The notes under the pieces: model-generated | What the model saw: only the letters and a program-made list of their open reading frames with translations | The model's database searches: none | What the model was told of the DNA's origin: nothing | In this document: piece by piece, positions 31,317 to 40,202 of the stretch | Numbering within the stretch: position 1 is the stretch's first letter | Layout of the letters: each line of letters opens with the position of its first letter | Program-made: the position numbers and the translations under genes | From: a virus | Strand: one strand, 5' to 3' | IMG/VR virus record: IMGVR_UViG_3300027973_001855 | Span: 1-47,794 of that record | DNA length: 47,794 bases

Positions 31317-32045
31317 ATGAAAGACATCTTACAAGACATGGTAGCACACACTCATCAACTAGGGTTTTTGAGTCTAGTGAAAGTTACCAACGAAGAACAA
31401 ACTAAAATTGAAAGCATGGCTGAAGACAGATCAGTTATTCTTTCAGCAATAACCAACAAAAAAGTATCTGAATTTACAGGTACATTTGGTATGCCTAACT
31501 TGGACAAACTATCATTACACTTGAAATGTCCTGAGTATCAAAAAGACGCCAAATTAAATGTGGTCAAAGCCACACGCAATGGAGTGGAAATTCCCACACA
31601 CATTCACTTTGAAAATGCATCAGGTGATTTCCAAAATGATTACAGATTTATGAACACTGAGATTATCAATGAAAAATTGAAATCAATCAAATTCAAAGGT
31701 ACATCTTGGAACATTGAATTTGAACCAGCTCTTGCTAGTATTCAAAGATTAAAACTGCAAGCGGCAGCACACACAGAAGAAACTGTTTTCACAGTTAAAA
31801 CTGAAAATAAAAATTTAATGTTTTACTTTGGTGATGCAAACTCTCATGCAGGAAGTTTTACTTTTCAAGCCAATGTGGTAGGTGAATTAAAACAAGGTTG
31901 GAGTTGGCCTATTCAACAAGTGATTAGTATATTAAATCTTGATGGCAAAATCAAAATGAAGATTAGTGATCAAGGTGCTATGCAAATTTCTGTGGATAGC
32001 GGTATTGCTGAATACAATTACATATTGCCAGCACAGACCAAATAA
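31317..32045 (+). CDS. conserved phage protein, possible sliding-clamp-like (gp45-type) fold
   Basis: This 242-residue protein is built of many short beta strands and helices, with conserved-looking G-W-S-W-P-I-Q-Q-V (about 200-208) and a C-terminal Y-I-L-P-A. Length and the duplicated alpha/beta pattern recall T4 gp45 (228 residues). I recall homologues in marine phages, but I cannot see a diagnostic motif. It sits between the polymerase block and the transglycosylase and has a strong dual promoter, as expected for an abundant replication protein. Alternative: a structural or DNA-binding protein of unknown type. Confidence 0.4.
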   Translation: MKDILQDMVAHTHQLGFLSLVKVTNEEQTKIESMAEDRSVILSAITNKKVSEFTGTFGMPNLDKLSLHLKCPEYQKDAKLNVVKATRNGVEIPTHIHFENASGDFQNDYRFMNTEIINEKLKSIKFKGTSWNIEFEPALASIQRLKLQAAAHTEETVFTVKTENKNLMFYFGDANSHAGSFTFQANVVGELKQGWSWPIQQVISILNLDGKIKMKISDQGAMQISVDSGIAEYNYILPAQTK

Positions 32046-32063
32046 ATTAAGGCAAGTAAAATT

Positions 32064-33527
32064 ATGCACACTGACTTAACAGCACAGCAAAAAGACTATT
32101 CAGTATTTCTGCCGGCGTTGAGCAGTTTCTATGCAAGAGATTTGGGCAAAGCAAGACATGATAAGGATTATATCCCGACTCACAGAATTCCTGCTGCTTT
32201 TAATCATGGCATAGAAGGCATGAATTATCTTGTGCCCACCAACACATATTTTCATTACAGATGGCATTTGTACAGTGCAGGTCATGCTGACTTGAACATG
32301 GACAAATTTAGTGCCAGAGATGACATCATAAGAAACCGAGATAGAAAAACCAGTTTTGTACTGGGTGATTCAGGAGGGTTTCAGATTGGTAAAGGAGTAT
32401 GGGAAGGCAATTGGAAAGATCCCACGTGTCCCAAATCCAAGAAGAAGCGAGAGCAAGTGCTTGCTTGGATGGATGCCAACATGGACTATGGTATGATATT
32501 AGATATTCCAGCATGGGTTTCACGTTCTCCAGAAGGTGCCAAAGCCAGCAATATCAACTCCTATCAGGAAGCAGTGGATGGCACAAGAATCAATAATGAT
32601 TACTTCATGAAGAATAGAACAGGTGCTTGTAAGTTTTTAAATGTGTTACAAGGCGAAAACTTTCAACAAGCAGATGATTGGTATCAGCAGATGAAAGATT
32701 ATTGTGATCCTAAAAAATATCCCACAACTCACTTTAATGGTTGGGCAATGGGTGGTCAGAACATGTGTGACGTGCATCTTATATTGAAAAGATTAGTGGC
32801 ATTAAGATTTGATGGTTTATTAGAAAAAGGCATTCATGATTGGATGCACTTTTTAGGCACATCCAAACTGGAATGGGCAGTGCTATTGACAGACATCCAA
32901 AGAGCAGTAAGAAAATATCACAATCCAAACTTTACTGTGTCATTTGATTGTGCTTCACCTTTCTTAGCATCAGCCAATGGACAAATTTACACAGAAGTGG
33001 ATGTCAGAGACAAACAAAAATGGTCATATAGAATGGCTGCCAGCATAGATGATAAAAAATATGCCGGTGACACCAGAGCATTTAGAGATGCTGTGTTACA
33101 AGAAAAGATATTTGACAATTTTCAAGACAGTCCTATCAGTAAAAGATTACAGTTGAAAGATGTCACTTGTTATGCTCCAGGAGATAAAAACAAAGTGGGC
33201 GGTGATCCCAAAACATCTTGGGATTCATTCAGTTATACCTTACAAATGGCACACAATGTTTGGACACACATCAATGCTGTGCAAGAAGCCAACAGACAGT
33301 ATGATGCAGGATTAACTCCACGCATGTTGGTGGAAGAAAAGTTTGATAAAGTGGCATTCAAAGACATAGTGGAAGCAATATTTGCCACAGACAACAGAGA
33401 CACAGCAGAAGCAGTGATTGAGGAATACAGCAGATTTTGGATGAGTATCATAGGTACCAGAGGCGCCACAGGCAAAAAAACAGTGAATGCTTCAACACAG
33501 TTTTCTAACTTATTTGAGGAGGTATAA
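32064..33527 (+). CDS. dpdA: DpdA-like DNA 7-deazaguanine transglycosylase (TGT superfamily)
   Basis: This 487-residue protein carries the TGT landmarks in order: G-D-S-G-G-F-Q (101-107, Asp102), V-L-Q-G (194-197), G-W-A-M-G-G (226-231), H-F-L-G-T (262-266) and F-D-C-A-S-P-F followed by N-G-Q-I-Y-T (Asp295 as nucleophile candidate). The CxCxxC zinc site of tRNA TGTs is missing, though an A-H-N-V-W helix is kept. This fits DpdA, which swaps guanine in DNA for preQ0 or related 7-deazaguanines. QueD-like, FolE and QueE genes lie 3-9 kb downstream. A tRNA-directed enzyme is less likely, given the divergence and phage setting. Confidence 0.8.
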   Translation: MHTDLTAQQKDYSVFLPALSSFYARDLGKARHDKDYIPTHRIPAAFNHGIEGMNYLVPTNTYFHYRWHLYSAGHADLNMDKFSARDDIIRNRDRKTSFVLGDSGGFQIGKGVWEGNWKDPTCPKSKKKREQVLAWMDANMDYGMILDIPAWVSRSPEGAKASNINSYQEAVDGTRINNDYFMKNRTGACKFLNVLQGENFQQADDWYQQMKDYCDPKKYPTTHFNGWAMGGQNMCDVHLILKRLVALRFDGLLEKGIHDWMHFLGTSKLEWAVLLTDIQRAVRKYHNPNFTVSFDCASPFLASANGQIYTEVDVRDKQKWSYRMAASIDDKKYAGDTRAFRDAVLQEKIFDNFQDSPISKRLQLKDVTCYAPGDKNKVGGDPKTSWDSFSYTLQMAHNVWTHINAVQEANRQYDAGLTPRMLVEEKFDKVAFKDIVEAIFATDNRDTAEAVIEEYSRFWMSIIGTRGATGKKTVNASTQFSNLFEEV

Positions 33528-33528
33528 T

Positions 33529-33723
33529 ATGAGTAAGAAAAATAAAAGTTTAAAGAAATTAGAACATGAGTTTGATTACTATCATAGAAAAACTGAAGAA
33601 ATGGAACAAGAGCGAGAACATGATAGAAGTTGGGAGAGTAAAGCATTATTAAAGAATTATAAGAAAATTAAACTGGCAATCAAAACACAGATAGAAGAAT
33701 ACAGAAAACAATTAAAAGCATGA
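33529..33723 (+). CDS. small coiled-coil protein (DUF465/YdcH-like)
   Basis: This 64-residue, highly charged helical protein contains L-L-K-N-Y-K-K-I-K-L-A-I-K near the end, similar to the L-K-K-x-K-L-x-L-K-D pattern of DUF465. The GAGGAGGT ribosome site is one of the strongest in the window, so the ATG after it is the start. It overlaps the oxidoreductase gene (ATGA). Confidence 0.55.
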   Translation: MSKKNKSLKKLEHEFDYYHRKTEEMEQEREHDRSWESKALLKNYKKIKLAIKTQIEEYRKQLKA

Positions 33724-34607
33724 AAACATTGGTTATAGGATTGGGTATTGGACAATTGTATGTTAGAGTCTTAACACAGTTGGGTCATACAGTATTCACA
33801 GTGGATCCTGATCAAAACAAACAAGCCACATTCACAAATTTAAAAACAGCTCTATTGGCTCATCCCAAATTGGATGCAGTGTTCATATGCACTCCTAATT
33901 ATACACATGATTCAATAGCTCAAACAGTTGCACCACACAGTAGAGTGGTATTTGTAGAAAAACCAGGAGTGCTTAATTCTAAAAGATGGCAGAGTCTTCA
34001 ACTCACATATCCAAACGCTAAATTTATCATGATGAAAAACAATATGTGGCGCACAGTGGAAGAAGAAATGCGTATTAGAATAGATGATGCTGAAGAAATA
34101 CATATTAATTGGATCAATCGTAATAGAGTGCCTGCACCAGGCAGTTGGTTTACCACTAAAAAATTATCATTTGGTGGAGTCAGCAGAGATCTTATGCCAC
34201 ATTTATTGAGTATGTTTATCTGGTTGAATCCTAATACATATTCTCAATATCAAATAGTTTCTTCCAATCGTAAACAAAATTGGAAATTAAGTGATCTTAC
34301 TGATACAGAATATGGTGCAGTAAATTTAGATGGCACATATGATGTGGATGATTGGGCTGAAATGGTGTTCAATAACGGTAAAAAAACATTCAAACTTACT
34401 GCTGATTGGCGCAGTATGGACAAAGATGACAGAGCACTGCACTGTTATAAAAAAGAAAAATTAATTAAAAGTTTTGAACTAGGATTGTGTCCTGAATCAG
34501 CTTATGCTGCTATGATTCAAGATGTTTTCAATAATATTAACCATAAAGAGTTTTGGAATCACCACAAGGAGTATGATGTGTGGATTCATAATTTAATCAA
34601 TGACTGA
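33720..34607 (+). CDS. Gfo/Idh/MocA-family oxidoreductase
   Basis: This 295-residue protein has an N-terminal Rossmann domain with G-L-G-I-G-Q (7-12), I-C-T-P-N-Y-T-H (56-63) and the family signature F-V-E-K-P-G (78-83). It also has G-G-V-S-R-D-L-M-P-H, equivalent to the active-site D-x-x-x-H segment. The family oxidises or reduces sugars or cyclitols with NAD(P). It overlaps the MDR dehydrogenase gene by 8 nt, so both probably act in one pathway. Confidence 0.8.
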   Translation: MKTLVIGLGIGQLYVRVLTQLGHTVFTVDPDQNKQATFTNLKTALLAHPKLDAVFICTPNYTHDSIAQTVAPHSRVVFVEKPGVLNSKRWQSLQLTYPNAKFIMMKNNMWRTVEEEMRIRIDDAEEIHINWINRNRVPAPGSWFTTKKLSFGGVSRDLMPHLLSMFIWLNPNTYSQYQIVSSNRKQNWKLSDLTDTEYGAVNLDGTYDVDDWAEMVFNNGKKTFKLTADWRSMDKDDRALHCYKKEKLIKSFELGLCPESAYAAMIQDVFNNINHKEFWNHHKEYDVWIHNLIND

Positions 34608-35508
34608 AACTAAACTGTTATACACCAAAGGAGATGGCATGTTTCATGAAGGAACCATTGACATTCCTGCAGTGAAAGATAATCAGATTCAAGTAAAAAA
34701 TATCATGACAGGAGTATGTCGCAGTGATGTGGACATGATGTTGGGCAAATTCAAAACATTACCATTAAACATGCAAGGTCATGAAGGATTGGCTCAGGTC
34801 ACACAAGTGGGTGCTCATGTGCGAGATGTTCAGGTGGGAGATCATGTGGCTACCAGAGGTGAACCTGCTTATGCTGATATTTACAATTGTGATTTTGAAA
34901 CTTATGTTAAAGTTCCCACAGCAGATCCCAAATACATTGTGGAACCTGTGGCATGTGGCATTAATGTGATCAAACAATTTGAAACTGCCATTGCTCACAA
35001 AGCCAACTACAACAGCAGACTGCTGCTGATAGGCAGTGGATTTTTATCCTATGTGGTTTACACCTATCTAAAAATAAAAAATTATCATTTTGATATCACT
35101 GTGTTGGGCAATCACAACAAACAGTTTTGGGGAGATAAACTCACTCACAATGCTGAAGGCGTGTTTGATGTTATTATAGATTTGAACAACAGATCAGAGG
35201 TGTTTGACAAGAACATGTTTAACACTGAAGCATTGTTGATACTGGCTGCTGAAAAAACAGAATCCATTCGCACTAATTTTGCTGATTTATTATGGAATGC
35301 TGTAACAGTAGGCTTTCCAAGTCCTAGAAATAAAAAATTTATAGAGTGTATGCGTGAAGCAGTGGAATTAATCTCTGCAGGCAAACTGGATGTGTCTAAT
35401 TTTTGGACCAAAGGTTACAGCAGAAGCACAGAGTGGAACAATGCATTCGCAGATGCTACAAATAGAAAAAATGGCTATGCCAGAGGGTATATAGATTGGA
35501 GAAAATAA
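34600..35508 (+). CDS. zinc-type alcohol dehydrogenase (MDR family)
   Basis: This 302-residue protein has G-V-C-R-S-D-V (Cys40 as zinc ligand), Q-G-H-E-G (His61, Glu62) and V-G-D-H-V-A. These mark the catalytic GroES-like domain of MDR enzymes. The structural-zinc loop is absent and the nucleotide-binding half is short, so it is smaller than typical (about 340). It is paired with the Gfo/Idh/MocA gene, reminiscent of sugar or aminocyclitol oxidation modules. The exact substrate is unknown. Confidence 0.78.
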   Translation: MTETKLLYTKGDGMFHEGTIDIPAVKDNQIQVKNIMTGVCRSDVDMMLGKFKTLPLNMQGHEGLAQVTQVGAHVRDVQVGDHVATRGEPAYADIYNCDFETYVKVPTADPKYIVEPVACGINVIKQFETAIAHKANYNSRLLLIGSGFLSYVVYTYLKIKNYHFDITVLGNHNKQFWGDKLTHNAEGVFDVIIDLNNRSEVFDKNMFNTEALLILAAEKTESIRTNFADLLWNAVTVGFPSPRNKKFIECMREAVELISAGKLDVSNFWTKGYSRSTEWNNAFADATNRKNGYARGYIDWRK

Positions 35509-36029
35509 TGTTGGACACACAATCGAGAAAAAAAGTAAAATTTTTCATAGGCAAAGAAGTGGAGAACACTGCTATGAAACATCAAATAACTTTATTTGTG
35601 GTGGGTGTACAAAACGTGGTGGACATTGTGAGGTATACTCAAAAAACTGCTGTGGCACACGTGTATTTAGGCACCAGTCAAAGTTTTACTCCAGAGACAG
35701 AAGAAGATTGGAGAGATTGGAATAATATTATCAACAAATTATTAGATTTAGGTCTTTGGGTCACATTGGATTATGATGTGCAATATGCAGAAATGGTATC
35801 AAGAATGAATTGGCATCTAAACCATCATTTTATCAATATGATATCTGTGAAAATACCTAACATCAAAACATTCAATGCCAACACAGTGATCAAGTTGGAT
35901 GACGTCACGTGGGGTGCTACCAATACAGGAGTTTGGACACATGATTTGGACAAGTTAATGACCAAAAAAACCTACACAGATTGGAGTGAATACAAAGGCG
36001 ACTATCCTGTGGACATTGACAAGCATTGA
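35508..36029 (+). CDS. conserved phage protein linked to queD-like gene, function unknown
   Basis: This 173-residue alpha/beta protein contains F-F-I-G-K-E-V (about 11-17), T-L-F-V-V-G-V-Q, H-V-Y-L-G and W-V-T-L-D-Y-D. Repeating strand-helix units suggest a partial TIM-barrel-like fold. It overlaps the dehydrogenase stop (TAATG), and the promoter of the QueD-like gene lies in its 3' end. I recall relatives beside queD-like genes in marine phages, but I do not know the reaction. Confidence 0.55.
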   Translation: MLDTQSRKKVKFFIGKEVENTAMKHQITLFVVGVQNVVDIVRYTQKTAVAHVYLGTSQSFTPETEEDWRDWNNIINKLLDLGLWVTLDYDVQYAEMVSRMNWHLNHHFINMISVKIPNIKTFNANTVIKLDDVTWGATNTGVWTHDLDKLMTKKTYTDWSEYKGDYPVDIDKH

Positions 36030-36044
36030 AAAGGTTGTTATACT
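36016..36044 (+). promoter_or_regulatory. sigma70-type promoter (TTGACA-17-TATACT), with late-like CCTAAATA downstream
   Basis: An exact -35 and a good -10 at 17 bp lie at the end of the preceding gene. A late-like octamer (36050-36057) follows 9 bp before the ATG at 36067. No SD is evident. Confidence 0.72.
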
Positions 36045-36066
36045 ATAAACCTAAATACTGAAACAC

Positions 36067-36468
36067 ATGAGCATTATGAAATCTAAAATTTGGGTTACAT
36101 TTAGAAGAGAAGGCACGCACAAATTTCCTGCTGCTTTGACAGATCCAAAATTCAAAACAGGTGATGAATATGATGTGAGTTTTTTGGGTTATCCTCACAG
36201 ACACATGTTTCACTTCAAAATAGCCATAGAAGTGTTTCATGATGATAGAGAAATTGAATTCATACAGTTTAAAAGATGGTTGGAAAACCTGTATGGCAAA
36301 GGCGTATTAGAGTTGGATTATAAAAGTTGTGAAATGATGGCCACTGATCTGTATCAACAGATTAGTGCAAAATATCCCAAAAGAGAAGTCACGATAGATG
36401 TGAGTGAAGATGGTGAGAACGGGGCAGTGATAACTTGGCCCGCTGATCAATCTGTAACAATTAATTAG
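36067..36468 (+). CDS. queD: QueD-like 6-carboxytetrahydropterin synthase homologue
   Basis: This 133-residue protein has the length and metal-ligand pattern of QueD/PTPS. His18 lies in G-T-H-K-F-P-A-A. His44 and His46 lie in P-H-R-H-M-F-H (the family's H-G-H). I-E-F-I-Q-F-K (63-69) matches the D-F-x-x-L-K strand, and L-E-L-D-Y-K-S the L-D-H-x-x-L region. The usual His of L-D-H is Tyr here, so activity could differ. It would act after FolE and before QueE in making 7-deazaguanine. The alternative start at 36076 is possible. Confidence 0.62.
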   Translation: MSIMKSKIWVTFRREGTHKFPAALTDPKFKTGDEYDVSFLGYPHRHMFHFKIAIEVFHDDREIEFIQFKRWLENLYGKGVLELDYKSCEMMATDLYQQISAKYPKREVTIDVSEDGENGAVITWPADQSVTIN

Positions 36469-36476
36469 GTTAGTGC

Positions 36477-37568
36477 ATGAAGATTTATATTGTGGATCTA
36501 GAAGAAGTAGAAACTAGATACACCAAGCAATGGAAAAAATATCTACCCATACAGTTGAAAAGATACACCAACACTGAAGTTCAAGTGATCAGCGGAGGAG
36601 ATGCTGTGAAAAGTACCACCCCAGGTGCTTTTTTAAACTTTGGATTCACCAACATGTACAAAAGCAGACAATTGGAACAGATTGCTGAAATGTTCTGCAA
36701 TGGAGATATCAAAGATGGTGATTATTTCTTATACACTGATGCTTGGAATCCCACAGTGCTGCAACTCAAGTACATGGCAGAATTATTAAACGTAAAAATT
36801 AAAATAGGTGGCATGTGGCACGCAGGATCATATGACCCACAAGACTTTCTAGGCAGATTGATAGGTGATAAACCTTGGGTGCGTCTGGCTGAACGCAGCA
36901 TGTTTGAATCATTTGATCACAATTACTTTGCCACTGATTTTCATATTGATATGTTCTTACACAATTTGATGGATCTGGGCAGACTGGCTGATAAAGAAAC
37001 AGTAGCAGAAATGTTTCACACAGGCAAAATAGTGAGATCGGGATGGCCTATGGAATATTTGGATGCTGACTTGACTGGTTATAAAAATATTGAAAAAAAG
37101 AATATTATTCTTTTCCCGCATAGATTGGCTCCGGAAAAACAACACAACATATTTCAAGATTTGGCAAAAGAAATGCCACAGTATGAATTTGTCACTTGTT
37201 TGGATCGTTGCCAGTCAAAAAATGACTATCACAATCTTTTAGCAGAAGCCAAATTGATTTTCAGTGCTAATTTACAAGAAACATTAGGAATCAGTTGGTA
37301 TGAAGGTGCAGTATTAGGAGTTATTCCAATGATTCCTGATCGTTTAAGTTACAAAGAAATGGCTCAAGAAGAATTCAAATATCCTTCGGAATGGACAGAA
37401 TCTTTTGAACTGTATAAGAAACACAAAGATTTGTTAAAAGCAAGAATAGATGACTACATGATCAACTACAAAAAGTATGCTCCATTGGTACACAAACAAA
37501 AAATATCATTGGCTGAAAACTTTTTTAGTGGCAAACAACTTTACCAAAGGATTACAAATGGAAAATAA
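36477..37568 (+). CDS. glycosyltransferase (GT-B, family 4-like)
   Basis: This 363-residue protein has a two-domain GT-B look. The C-terminal half carries I-I-L-F-P-H-R-L-A-P-E-K (about 205-216), typical of the donor domain, and then Q-E-T-L-G-I-S-W-Y-E-G-A, the E-x7-E type nucleotide-sugar motif (Glu274 and Glu281 by my count). It should transfer a sugar from an activated donor. The acceptor could be modified DNA, a virion protein or a host glycan; the position next to the 7-deazaguanine genes makes DNA worth testing. Confidence 0.72.
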   Translation: MKIYIVDLEEVETRYTKQWKKYLPIQLKRYTNTEVQVISGGDAVKSTTPGAFLNFGFTNMYKSRQLEQIAEMFCNGDIKDGDYFLYTDAWNPTVLQLKYMAELLNVKIKIGGMWHAGSYDPQDFLGRLIGDKPWVRLAERSMFESFDHNYFATDFHIDMFLHNLMDLGRLADKETVAEMFHTGKIVRSGWPMEYLDADLTGYKNIEKKNIILFPHRLAPEKQHNIFQDLAKEMPQYEFVTCLDRCQSKNDYHNLLAEAKLIFSANLQETLGISWYEGAVLGVIPMIPDRLSYKEMAQEEFKYPSEWTESFELYKKHKDLLKARIDDYMINYKKYAPLVHKQKISLAENFFSGKQLYQRITNGK

Positions 37569-37929
37569 AACTTTAGAACAAAATCAACCAGACAGCACAA
37601 CGTATAAAGTAGATATAAACTATCAAGCAAATATAGGCACAAATAACATTGTGGCCAGCACAGTGAGCGTGCCGTATGGATTTGGTGGATCAGGCAATGG
37701 TGTTACTACCACAGGCATAGATTTTGAAGCAGATGCAATGAAAGGCATAAACTTTGAGGATTACAAACTGCCTATTATGTTTGAGGATATCATGCCTGAA
37801 ATGCACAAAATAAAAGAAATGTGTGAGTTGTATCCGTCATTGGATATTGCTTTTCAAAAATTTAAAAATGTTTACAATATTGTGATAGATGATTATGACA
37901 ATAAAATGCAACTGAAAATGCCTTTTTAA
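37558..37929 (+). CDS. conserved phage protein, function unknown
   Basis: This 123-residue protein has a disordered, Asn/Thr/Gly-rich N-terminal half (including G-F-G-G-S-G-N-G) and a helical C-terminal half with M-F-E-D-I-M-P-E-M. The ATG follows AAAGGA and overlaps the glycosyltransferase end; longer extensions in frame are not needed. No domain is recognised. Confidence 0.5.
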   Translation: MENKTLEQNQPDSTTYKVDINYQANIGTNNIVASTVSVPYGFGGSGNGVTTTGIDFEADAMKGINFEDYKLPIMFEDIMPEMHKIKEMCELYPSLDIAFQKFKNVYNIVIDDYDNKMQLKMPF

Positions 37930-37930
37930 T

Positions 37931-38386
37931 ATGGAAACAGCCAATAAAAATTATTTTACCATGATCCAGATGCGTGCAGCTCTGCTGAATATACATCAGC
38001 AATTGACTGAACAACAATGGCAACCTCAGGTAATATTAGGATTAAACAGAGGAGGATGTATTCCTGCTATCTATTTGTCACACAAATTGGATGTTCCTCA
38101 TCATGTGTTAAATGTAAGTTTACGAGATCATGCTGATACTCCTGATTTACACACATTGGAAAAAGTATATGCTTGGCAAAAAAGAGTATTGATAGTGGAT
38201 GATATCAATGATACAGGTGCCACATTTAATTATATTATGAATAACTTTGGCAAACCAGAAAGATTAAAGTTTGCTGTGATATTGCACAACACAGTGAGCA
38301 CCTACAAAGATATAGATTACAAAGGTTATGAAATCAACAAACTGGAAGATCCACGTTGGATAGTGTTTCCTTGGGAGCAATGGTAG
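37931..38386 (+). CDS. type I phosphoribosyltransferase (Gpt/Hpt-like)
   Basis: This 151-residue protein has the PRPP motif V-L-I-V-D-D-I-N-D-T-G-A-T-F (86-99) and the N-terminal loop L-G-L-N-R-G-G (37-42). The length and hood fit purine phosphoribosyltransferases such as xanthine-guanine PRTase. It could salvage a purine base, which fits a phage that handles guanine and 7-deazaguanine. The base specificity is not readable. Confidence 0.8.
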   Translation: METANKNYFTMIQMRAALLNIHQQLTEQQWQPQVILGLNRGGCIPAIYLSHKLDVPHHVLNVSLRDHADTPDLHTLEKVYAWQKRVLIVDDINDTGATFNYIMNNFGKPERLKFAVILHNTVSTYKDIDYKGYEINKLEDPRWIVFPWEQW

Positions 38387-38387
38387 T

Positions 38388-38765
38388 ATGGAAAAAATTG
38401 ACACTTTGAATCAAGCTCAAAAAGAAGGCAGAGCTCCTTGGACCAAAGTGATATATGATTTGAAAGATTGTGTGTGGTATGAGGATGGATATCCTGTGAC
38501 TGAAGGACATGCATTGTTGGTACCCAAACAAGCCAGTCAAAATATGATTGTGAAATGTTTTGAATTAGCATTGAAAATTGGCAATGAAAATATTGCCAAA
38601 GGGTTGATTGACGGCTACAACATAGGACTCAACATGGGCGAGGCAGCAGGTCAAACTGTTCCTTATCCGCATGTTCATTTGATTCCAAGACGCAAGGGTG
38701 ACATGGAAGATCCTAGGGGTGGTGTGCGTCATGTGATCCCTCACAAAGGAAATTATAAAAAATGA
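38388..38765 (+). CDS. HIT-family nucleotide hydrolase/transferase
   Basis: This 125-residue protein has E-G-H-A-L-L-V-P-K and N-x-G-x-x-A-G-Q-T-V before the HIT motif. The motif reads P-Y-P-H-V-H-L-I-P-R (His95, His97), so the first His of HxHxH is Tyr93 while the catalytic middle His is kept. The family hydrolyses nucleotide phosphoramidates or dinucleoside polyphosphates. It sits 1 nt after the PRTase gene, supporting a nucleotide salvage or clean-up role. Confidence 0.82.
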   Translation: MEKIDTLNQAQKEGRAPWTKVIYDLKDCVWYEDGYPVTEGHALLVPKQASQNMIVKCFELALKIGNENIAKGLIDGYNIGLNMGEAAGQTVPYPHVHLIPRRKGDMEDPRGGVRHVIPHKGNYKK

Positions 38766-39589
38766 GCAGAGCACTTTTCATAGGAGACAGTCACACTTGT
38801 GGATATGTCACTGTGCCTAACAAAACAGGTCCAGGCAGTTATACCTATTGGAATGATAACAACTATGCTGAAATTTACAACACAGTGAACCATAAACCCG
38901 TGAGTATCTATGCACATGCTGGAACTGTCAATAGAATGTACACTGATTGGATGAAGCACATGTTTAACACATTTCCAGACACTGATGAAGTTTTTCTTTG
39001 TTTGGCTCCATTGAATAGATTTGTGTTGGCTTTTGATGAGAAACTCACAGATGAAGCACTGCCTTTGGATTATTTTGTGCATGAATGTGTGGAAAGCACA
39101 CCCACAGTAAAAAAGTATATGGATTTATTGGTCAAAGAAGGCAGAGTGCAATTGTACAACAAGCCCACAGCAGAAGATTATGAAAAGTTTCCAGGTTTAA
39201 AAATTTCTGAAACAGATGGATTGCAACAACCAGACGTAAGAAAAAACACATTTATGGAGATAAAATTATTTTTTGAATTGAACACACATTTAGAAAGACG
39301 TGATTTTTTATTGAATGTGTTTGCTTGGGATAGAATTTGTGCTGAAAACAATGCTAAACTTTATGTGTTTAATTTTATGAATAGATTGAAATGGCCCAAG
39401 AGTTTGGAATATTACGGTGCATTAAAAAATACCACAGTAGCAGAAAAAACTGTTGAGCAATATATGTTGGACAATGGTATTGATCCTCAAAAATATTTAC
39501 TGCATGACAAAGAACACTACAATAAAGAATATCACAAAAAGATTGTGGAAAAATACATACCATGGCTAAAAAATCAAAAAAAATCCTAA
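38762..39589 (+). CDS. SGNH/GDSL-like hydrolase
   Basis: This 275-residue protein opens F-I-G-D-S-H-T-C-G-Y (catalytic Ser10 candidate) and ends with D-K-E-H-Y-N (Asp249, His252), the D-x-x-H pattern of SGNH enzymes. There is no signal peptide. The family includes esterases and acetyl-transferases acting on carbohydrates. It overlaps the HIT gene (ATGA) and a second SGNH-like gene by 28 nt, so the two may be paralogous or act on one glycan. Confidence 0.68.
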   Translation: MSRALFIGDSHTCGYVTVPNKTGPGSYTYWNDNNYAEIYNTVNHKPVSIYAHAGTVNRMYTDWMKHMFNTFPDTDEVFLCLAPLNRFVLAFDEKLTDEALPLDYFVHECVESTPTVKKYMDLLVKEGRVQLYNKPTAEDYEKFPGLKISETDGLQQPDVRKNTFMEIKLFFELNTHLERRDFLLNVFAWDRICAENNAKLYVFNFMNRLKWPKSLEYYGALKNTTVAEKTVEQYMLDNGIDPQKYLLHDKEHYNKEYHKKIVEKYIPWLKNQKKS

Positions 39590-40179
39590 TCATTGGTGAT
39601 AGTTTTGCTTGTGTTTGGCCCAATGGCCTTACTGGATGGCCCGCTCAATTGGCTCAACAACATGATGTGACCAATTTGGCTCAGGCAGGTGTGGGCGAAT
39701 ATAAAATATTAAGACAACTGCTAAACTTTACCAAAGAAAATCCTTGGTGGCAGCATGACTATGATTGTGTGATTGTGTGTCATACCAGTCCCAGCAGAGT
39801 ACACACTCCCGTTCATCCCATACACAAAGAAGGACTGCACAAAGATTGTGATCTCATATGGAATGACATTGAATCTCGCAACAGTTGGTTCAATAAAAGT
39901 TTAGACACTGCTAAAAATTGGTTCAAGTATCACTATGATGATCAATACCAAAAAGACATCTACAGATTGATACGCAGAGATATCAACAGAAAACTGGAGC
40001 AAATCACCAGTTTACACATAGATAATTTTGGTATCAGTAACCATTTTGTTGAGGAACAGAATCTGTTGGACTTCAGTATGATCTGGCCTAACTACAGAGG
40101 AGAAATTAATCATTACAATGATGAAGGAAACCAAATTGTTTTGGCACAAATCATTGACAAACTGGAACAAATCTGTTAA
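39562..40179 (+). CDS. second SGNH/GDSL-like hydrolase
   Basis: This 205-residue protein starts I-L-I-I-G-D-S-F-A-C (Ser14), has N-L-A-Q-A-G-V-G-E-Y (the G block), C-H-T-S-P-S-R and a C-terminal N-H-Y-N-D-E-G-N. The catalytic acid-His pair is less clear than in the first copy. The folE promoter is embedded in its 3' end. Confidence 0.65.
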   Translation: MAKKSKKILIIGDSFACVWPNGLTGWPAQLAQQHDVTNLAQAGVGEYKILRQLLNFTKENPWWQHDYDCVIVCHTSPSRVHTPVHPIHKEGLHKDCDLIWNDIESRNSWFNKSLDTAKNWFKYHYDDQYQKDIYRLIRRDINRKLEQITSLHIDNFGISNHFVEEQNLLDFSMIWPNYRGEINHYNDEGNQIVLAQIIDKLEQIC

Positions 40180-40182
40180 AAT
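40154..40182 (+). promoter_or_regulatory. sigma70-type promoter (TTGACA-17-TAAAAT) for folE
   Basis: An exact -35 and a near-consensus -10 with a 17-bp spacer lie in the end of the SGNH gene. The leader of about 14 nt carries AAGGAG. Confidence 0.75.
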
Positions 40183-40202
40183 AGTACAATATAAGGAGTA
40201 TA

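Noticed and set aside
35508-36029. QueC candidate in the 7-deazaguanine locus
   Set aside because: The protein lacks the P-loop S-G-G-x-D-S motif and the zinc Cys cluster of QueC, so it is left as unknown.
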